This document shows positions 59,596 through 64,000 of a DNA stretch of 64,000 nt, one piece after another. Each line of letters opens with the position of its first letter. The stretch's first letter is position 1. The stretch covers positions 5,208,001 through 5,272,000 of the forward strand of contig NZ_JQNN01000001.1 in assembly GCF_000745265.1 (NCBI RefSeq), given 5' to 3'. This stretch comes from Massilia sp. 9096. GTDB lineage: Bacteria > Pseudomonadota > Gammaproteobacteria > Burkholderiales > Burkholderiaceae_D. The position numbers and the translations under genes are program-made. The notes below the pieces were generated by a model. It worked only from the letters and a program-made list of their open reading frames with translations. It was not told where the DNA came from and did not search any database.

Positions 59596-60501
59596 ATGGT
59601 TTCACCCCAAGCCCCTTCCAAGATGAGCGCGCCGATCGACCTGGCGCAGGTGCGCCGCGCGTTCGCCGATCCGCAGCGCGTCGCGACCGCCGACTTCCTG
59701 CGCCGCGAAGTCGCCAGCCGCATGTTCGAGCGCCTGGCGCTGGTCAAGACCTCGCCGCGTCATGTGCTCGACGCCGGCTGCGGCGCGGGCGCCGACATCG
59801 CCGAGCTGCAAAAGCAATATCCCGCCGCCCAGGTCATCGGCCTCGACGCGGCCCCGCAGATGCTGGCCGCCGCCTCCGGTGTCCAGGCGCCGCGCTCGCT
59901 GCTCAGCCGTTTGCTCCCGGCCAAAGCCGGCATCGACCTGGTTTGCGCCGACTTCGGGGACCTGCCGTTCGGGCCGAACTCGCTTGACCTCGTATGGTCG
60001 AACCTGGCATTGCACTGGCACCCGCAGCCCGACCGCGTGTTCGCGGAGTGGCGCCGGGCCTTGCGCGTGGATGGACTGCTGATGTTCTCGACCTTCGGGC
60101 CGGACACCTTCCGCGAACTGCGCAGCGCCTTCGCGGCGATGGACGAAACGCCGCACACGCTGCCCTTCGTCGACATGCACGACTTCGGCGACCAGCTGGT
60201 GGAAGTCGGCTTCACCACGCCGGTGATGGATGCGGAGCGGATCACCGTGACCTACGAGACGATCGAGGCTTTGCTGGCCGACGTGCGCGCGTTTGGCGGC
60301 AACCCGCTGGCCACGCGCCGGCGCGGCCTGGTCGGACGCGCCGCCTGGCAGCGCATGCGCGATGCCTTCGAGGCGCAGCGCCGCCCGGACGGCAAGCTCG
60401 GGCTGAGTTTCGAGGTCGTGTACGGCCACGCGTTCCGTCCTGCGCCGAAGGTCACGGCGGCGGGCGAGGCTATCGTGCGTTTTCAGCCGCGCAAGCCGTA
60501 G
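59596..60501 (+). CDS. bioC: Malonyl-ACP O-methyltransferase (BioC type)
   Basis: 301 residues. SAM-dependent methyltransferase that methylates malonyl-ACP to start biotin synthesis. Motifs: HVLDAGCGAGADIAELQKQYP (SAM loop), VIGLDAAPQML, and LDLVWSNLALHWHPQPDRVFAEWRRALRVDGLLMFSTFGPDTFRELR, which is the BioC pattern. Other biotin genes are absent. The start is either ATG 59596 or ATG 59623; neither has a ribosome binding site, and I keep the longer one. Confidence 0.85.
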   Translation: MVSPQAPSKMSAPIDLAQVRRAFADPQRVATADFLRREVASRMFERLALVKTSPRHVLDAGCGAGADIAELQKQYPAAQVIGLDAAPQMLAAASGVQAPRSLLSRLLPAKAGIDLVCADFGDLPFGPNSLDLVWSNLALHWHPQPDRVFAEWRRALRVDGLLMFSTFGPDTFRELRSAFAAMDETPHTLPFVDMHDFGDQLVEVGFTTPVMDAERITVTYETIEALLADVRAFGGNPLATRRRGLVGRAAWQRMRDAFEAQRRPDGKLGLSFEVVYGHAFRPAPKVTAAGEAIVRFQPRKP

Positions 60502-60833
60502 TGAGCGGGCATGCGCCGTACGGCGGCGCAGCATTTGCAATGCCGTTTGGAGCAGGTGATTTTCCTTGAATAAAAATTAGCGATTTAGATATAATCAAAG
60601 ACACTTTTTTCGACCTGAGCGGTAAAGGCGCTAAAAATTTAAGCACAAAAGCGTAGCGTCGAACGGGTTGGAGCATCACCAGGGAGTCACGGCTCCCGCA
60701 AGCCGGCACTGGCGCCGCGTCGCATACGGGCCGGCGCAGCCTGCTAAAAAGGATTTCGGAGCGGCGGCGGTTCGTTCATGGAATTGCTGACCGTTTTAAG
60801 AAAATTCAATTTCTTTGGGTGGTTGGGGACAAC
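60502..60833. other. Leader region of the cytochrome c oxidase operon
   Basis: 332 bases without a gene. It contains a good promoter (60566-60595) and then about 230 bases of apparent untranslated leader with a small hairpin (GGGAG...CTCCC near 60682). I see no open frame with a ribosome binding site. The long leader suggests post-transcriptional control. Confidence 0.5.
60566..60595 (+). promoter_or_regulatory. Promoter of the cytochrome c oxidase operon
   Basis: TTGAAT at 60566-60571, 18-base spacer, perfect TATAAT at 60590-60595, in an AT-rich island. Transcription would start near 60602. Confidence 0.6.
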
Positions 60834-62027
60834 ATGACTTATGCGAAACGATTCAAAGCGTTGATGTTCGGTCTTGCAATGTCGGCGGCCCTCCCGGCCC
60901 TGGCGCGGCCCCAGCCCGACATCACGGGACGGCCGGTCGAGCACCAGTTCGGCATGCAGCCCCCCGCCACCGGACTGGCCGACTATATCTACAGCCTGCA
61001 CAACTGGATGCTCCTGGTCTGCCTGATCATCTTCCTCGGCGTGTTCGGCGTCATGTTCTATTCGGTGTTCAAGCACCGCAAATCCCTCGGCCACAAGCCG
61101 GCCACGTTCCACGAATCCACCAGCGTCGAAATCGCCTGGACCGTGATTCCCTTCCTGATCGTGATCGGCATGGCGCTGCCCGCCACCCACGCCGTGGTCC
61201 AGATGAAGGACACCTCCAACCCCGACCTGACCATCAAGGTCACCGGCATGCAGTGGAAATGGGGCTACGACTACCTGAAAGGCGAGGGCGAGGGCATCTC
61301 CTTCCTGTCCAGCCTGTCCACGCCGCGCAGCGCGATCGGCGAGCCCGGCGTCGCACCGACCACGCCGCGCACCGAAAACTACCTGCTCGAGGTCGACAAC
61401 CCGGTGGTGGTGCCGGTCAATAAAAAGGTCCGCCTGGTGCTGACCGCCAACGACGTGATCCATTCCTGGACGATTCCGGCATTTGCGGTCAAGCAGGACG
61501 CGATTCCCGGCTACGTGCGCGACACCTGGTTCCGCGCCGAGCAGACCGGCACTTTCCGCGGCAACTGCGTCGAACTGTGCGGCAAGGAGCACGCCTTCAT
61601 GCCGATCGTCGTGAAGGTGTTATCCAGCGCCGATTATTCCGCCTGGGTGGCCGACCAGAAAAAGAAAATGGCCGCGCTGGCCGAAGACCCGAACAAGATC
61701 TGGACCATCGACGAGCTCAAGACCAAGGGCCAGCAGGTGTACTCGACCAACTGCGTGGCCTGCCACCAGGCCAGCGGCCAGGGCGTGCCGGGCGCGTTCG
61801 CCGCGCTGGTCGGCTCGCCGGTCGTGCTCGGCCCGAAGGGCGACCAGATCAACGTGCTGCTGAACGGCAAGCACAGCGGCAAATACCCGTCGGCCATGCC
61901 GGCCTGGAAGCAACTGTCCGATACCGAGATCGCCTCGGTCATCACTTTTACCCGCAATAACTGGACCAACAAGGCCCAGGAAAACATCGTACAACCGGCC
62001 GAAGTGCTGGCTGCGCGCGGCAAGTAA
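60834..62027 (+). CDS. coxB: Cytochrome c oxidase subunit II with fused cytochrome c domain
   Basis: 397 residues. Takes electrons from cytochrome c at the binuclear CuA centre. Signal peptide, two membrane helices (about 48-70 and 90-112), CuA cupredoxin domain with C245, C249, H253 and M256 (GNCVELCGKEHAFM), and a C-terminal class I cytochrome c domain with heme site C307-V-A-C310-H311 and axial M355 (SAMPAW). This is the caa3-like form common in Burkholderiales. A GTG 15 bases upstream is in frame, but ATG 60834 has a GGGGA before it. Confidence 0.96.
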   Translation: MTYAKRFKALMFGLAMSAALPALARPQPDITGRPVEHQFGMQPPATGLADYIYSLHNWMLLVCLIIFLGVFGVMFYSVFKHRKSLGHKPATFHESTSVEIAWTVIPFLIVIGMALPATHAVVQMKDTSNPDLTIKVTGMQWKWGYDYLKGEGEGISFLSSLSTPRSAIGEPGVAPTTPRTENYLLEVDNPVVVPVNKKVRLVLTANDVIHSWTIPAFAVKQDAIPGYVRDTWFRAEQTGTFRGNCVELCGKEHAFMPIVVKVLSSADYSAWVADQKKKMAALAEDPNKIWTIDELKTKGQQVYSTNCVACHQASGQGVPGAFAALVGSPVVLGPKGDQINVLLNGKHSGKYPSAMPAWKQLSDTEIASVITFTRNNWTNKAQENIVQPAEVLAARGK

Positions 62028-62060
62028 TCGATCGATTCAGGTAACGACCAGGACTCCGAC

Positions 62061-63668
62061 ATGACTTCCAGCACTCTCGATCACGCACACGACGGCAACC
62101 ACGACCTGAGCAGCCACGATTCGCACGCACACCCGCACGGCTGGCGCCGCTGGCTGTTCGCCACCAACCACAAGGACATCGGCACGCTGTACCTGTGGTT
62201 CTCGTTCACCATGCTGCTCTCGGGCGGGGTGCTGGCGCTGCTGATCCGCACCGAGCTGTTCCAGCCCGGCCTGCAGTTCTTCCGCCCCGAGTTCTTCAAC
62301 CAGCTGACCACCATGCACGGCATCGTGATGGTGTTCGGCGCGATCATGCCGGCCTTCGTCGGCTTCGCCAACTGGATGATCCCGCTGCAGATCGGCGCGT
62401 CCGACATGGCGTTCGCGCGCATGAACAATTTTTCATTCTGGCTGCTGCCGCCCGCCGGCCTGCTGCTGGCCAGTTCGTTCTTCGTGCCGGGCGGCGCCAC
62501 CGCGGCCGGCTGGACGCTGTACGCGCCGCTCTCCACCCAGATGGGCCCGGGCATGGACATGGCGATCTTCGCGCTGCACATCATGGGCGCCTCGTCGATC
62601 ATGGGCTCGATCAACATCGTCGTCACGATCCTGAACATGCGCGCGCCCGGCCTGACGCTGATGAAAATGCCGATGTTCTGCTGGACCTGGCTGATCACCG
62701 CCTACCTGCTGATCGCGGTGATGCCAGTGCTCGCCGGCGCGATCACCATGACGCTGACCGACCGCCACTTCGGCACCTCGTTCTTCAACGCGGCCGGCGG
62801 CGGCGATCCGGTGATGTACCAGCACATCTTCTGGTTCTTCGGCCACCCCGAGGTCTACATCATGATCCTGCCGGCCTTCGGCATCATCTCGCAGATCATC
62901 CCGGCCTTTGCGCGCAAACCCCTGTTCGGCTATGCCTCGATGGTGTACGCGACCGCCTCGATCGCGATCCTGTCCTTCATCGTCTGGGCGCACCACATGT
63001 TCACCACCGGCATGCCGGTGACCAGCCAGCTGTTCTTCATGTACGCCACCATGCTGATCGCGGTGCCGACCGGCGTGAAGGTGTTCAACTGGGTCGCGAC
63101 CATGTGGAAGGGCTCGATGACCTTCGAGACGCCGATGCTGTTCGCGGTCGGCTTCATCTTCGTGTTCACGATGGGCGGCTTCACCGGCCTGATCCTGGCC
63201 GTCACCCCGATCGACATCCAGGTGCAGGACACCTATTACGTGGTCGCCCACTTCCACTACGTGCTGGTGGCCGGCTCGCTGTTCGCGCTGTTCGCCGGTT
63301 TCTATTACTGGGCCCCCAAGTGGACCGGCCACATGTATCCGGAAGGGCGCGGCAAGTTCCACTTCTGGAATTCGCTGATCTGGTTCAACGTGACCTTCTT
63401 CCCGATGCACTTCCTGGGCCTGGCCGGCATGCCGCGCCGCTACGCCGACTATGCCGTGGAGTTCACCGACTTCAACCAGATCGTCTCGATCGGCGCGTTC
63501 CTGTTCGGCATCACCCAGGTCTACTTCCTGCTGTTCGTGGTGATTCCGACCATCCGCGGCGGCGCCAAGGCCGAAGCCAAGCCGTGGGAAGGCGCCGAGG
63601 GCCTGGAGTGGACCGTGCCGAGCCCGGCGCCGTTCCACACCTTCGAAAACCCGCCGCTGGTGAAGTAA
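62061..63668 (+). CDS. coxA: Cytochrome c oxidase subunit I
   Basis: 535 residues, twelve spans. Catalytic subunit with heme a, heme a3 and CuB. Visible: [23 protein letters not shown] (heme a region), [18 protein letters not shown] (CuB His cross-linked to Tyr), [13 protein letters not shown] (the two other CuB histidines) and [13 protein letters not shown] (heme a and a3 histidines). A short His-rich N-terminal extension ([20 protein letters not shown]) is notable and could hold copper. Starts 33 bases after coxB. Confidence 0.97.
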   Translation: MTSSTLDHAHDGNHDLSSHDSHAHPHGWRRWLFATNHKDIGTLYLWFSFTMLLSGGVLALLIRTELFQPGLQFFRPEFFNQLTTMHGIVMVFGAIMPAFVGFANWMIPLQIGASDMAFARMNNFSFWLLPPAGLLLASSFFVPGGATAAGWTLYAPLSTQMGPGMDMAIFALHIMGASSIMGSINIVVTILNMRAPGLTLMKMPMFCWTWLITAYLLIAVMPVLAGAITMTLTDRHFGTSFFNAAGGGDPVMYQHIFWFFGHPEVYIMILPAFGIISQIIPAFARKPLFGYASMVYATASIAILSFIVWAHHMFTTGMPVTSQLFFMYATMLIAVPTGVKVFNWVATMWKGSMTFETPMLFAVGFIFVFTMGGFTGLILAVTPIDIQVQDTYYVVAHFHYVLVAGSLFALFAGFYYWAPKWTGHMYPEGRGKFHFWNSLIWFNVTFFPMHFLGLAGMPRRYADYAVEFTDFNQIVSIGAFLFGITQVYFLLFVVIPTIRGGAKAEAKPWEGAEGLEWTVPSPAPFHTFENPPLVK

Positions 63669-63689
63669 GCCGGCGCCAGGGAGGGCATC

Positions 63690-63833
63690 ATGAACGATCG
63701 CACTGAACAGCAGGTCGAATCCCACGTCGAACCGCGGCCCAAGCCGAACAACCTGCGCACCGGCCTGCTGCTGGCGGCGCTGGCCCTGTTCTTCTTCGTG
63801 CTGCTGTTCGTCAAGCGGCTGTGGCTCGGCTGA
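63690..63833 (+). CDS. Cytochrome oxidase small assembly protein
   Basis: 47 residues from ATG 63690, preceded by GGGAGGG. A polar N-terminus and one membrane helix (LLLAALALFFFVLLFVKRLW). A tiny membrane protein at this place, between coxA and ctaG, is typical of Burkholderiales oxidase operons and is annotated there as a small assembly protein. The next gene starts two bases after its stop. Confidence 0.85.
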   Translation: MNDRTEQQVESHVEPRPKPNNLRTGLLLAALALFFFVLLFVKRLWLG

Positions 63834-63834
63834 C

Positions 63835-64000
63835 ATGAACGCCGAGTCCAGCGGCCGCTTGCTGCTCAACCGCAGCACCTTTACCAAGCTGGTGGTGGTG
63901 GCCTTCATCATGTTCGGCTTCGGCTATGCGATGGTGCCGGTCTATCGCCAGGTGTGCGAAGTACTCGGCATCAACGTGCTGACGCAGAAGGACGGCACCG
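63835..64000 (+). CDS. ctaG: Cytochrome c oxidase assembly protein CtaG/Cox11 (cut by window edge)
   Basis: First 55 codons only. Copper chaperone that delivers copper to CuB of subunit I. The N-terminal membrane helix (LVVVAFIMFGFGYAMVPVY) and the motif VPVYRQVCEV just after it are the Cox11 signature; the downstream copper-binding CFCF motif lies outside the window. Confidence 0.9.
   Translation, partial: MNAESSGRLLLNRSTFTKLVVVAFIMFGFGYAMVPVYRQVCEVLGINVLTQKDGT

Overview
This window looks like chromosomal DNA of a high-GC betaproteobacterium of the Oxalobacteraceae, most probably Massilia or a close relative. The evidence is the Burkholderiales-type gene order (xseB-ispA-dxs divergent from a Rieske oxygenase; thrB coupled to a BPSS1780-type membrane protein beside polA; ubiA next to oxyR; coxB-coxA-small assembly protein-ctaG), a PEP-CTERM exported protein and a subclass B3 beta-lactamase of the kind reported from this family. 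Genes are densely packed, with many 1-4 bp start/stop overlaps. I see no rRNA, tRNA, insertion sequence, prophage or CRISPR array. The genus call is inference from gene content.

Layout. 1-7.1 kb: 5' part of valS, a secreted S8 protease, an orphan ANTAR response regulator, glutathione-dependent formaldehyde dehydrogenase, and two OmpA-like small barrels flanking an exported protein built of methionine heptads. 7.4-11.6 kb: secreted M13 peptidase, an unknown secreted protein, a hemerythrin and a SRPBCC protein. 11.9-19.5 kb: uvrD with a LexA-like box, a membrane protein coupled to thrB, a small exported protein, and polA with a very strong terminator. 19.6-27.5 kb: PEP-CTERM protein, dienelactone hydrolase, ZIP transporter, a 47-residue membrane peptide, then a leftward row of Rieske oxygenase, EamA transporter, sulfurtransferase and an NHL-propeller/M23 fusion. 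28-31 kb: the isoprenoid operon xseB-ispA-dxs. 31-38.9 kb: MYG1-type protein, rhomboid protease, cobalamin adenosyltransferase, unknown exported proteins, a GDSL hydrolase, an S9 peptidase and an alpha/beta hydrolase. 38.9-44.3 kb: a LytS/LytTR two-component pair coupled to an acyltransferase, a B3 metallo-beta-lactamase overlapping an esterase whose natural start appears frameshifted, and glutathione peroxidase. 44.4-48.2 kb: pilU, pilT, yggS, proC. 48.2-54.5 kb: a SRPBCC/ArsR pair, a membrane hydrolase, a YqjD/YqjE/YqjK-type membrane operon behind ubiA, and oxyR. 54.6-60.5 kb: a second PilU-like ATPase, rfaE2, an AraC regulator divergent from a cupin gene, lipocalin, trmL, ComF-family gene and bioC. 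60.8-64 kb: start of a cytochrome c oxidase operon, cut by the window edge.

Working together: the oxidase operon is respiration; ispA and dxs supply the polyprenyl chain that UbiA attaches to make ubiquinone; oxyR, glutathione peroxidase and frmA are stress and detoxification; pilT and two PilU-type ATPases drive pilus retraction; uvrD and polA are repair. The most interesting observations are the methionine-heptad protein between two barrel paralogues, the NHL-M23 fusion, the B3 beta-lactamase with the damaged downstream start, a ZIP gene without a usual start codon, and several genes whose only promoter-like -10 hexamer lies 6-7 bases before the ATG. I found no clear multi-gene system that I would call new.
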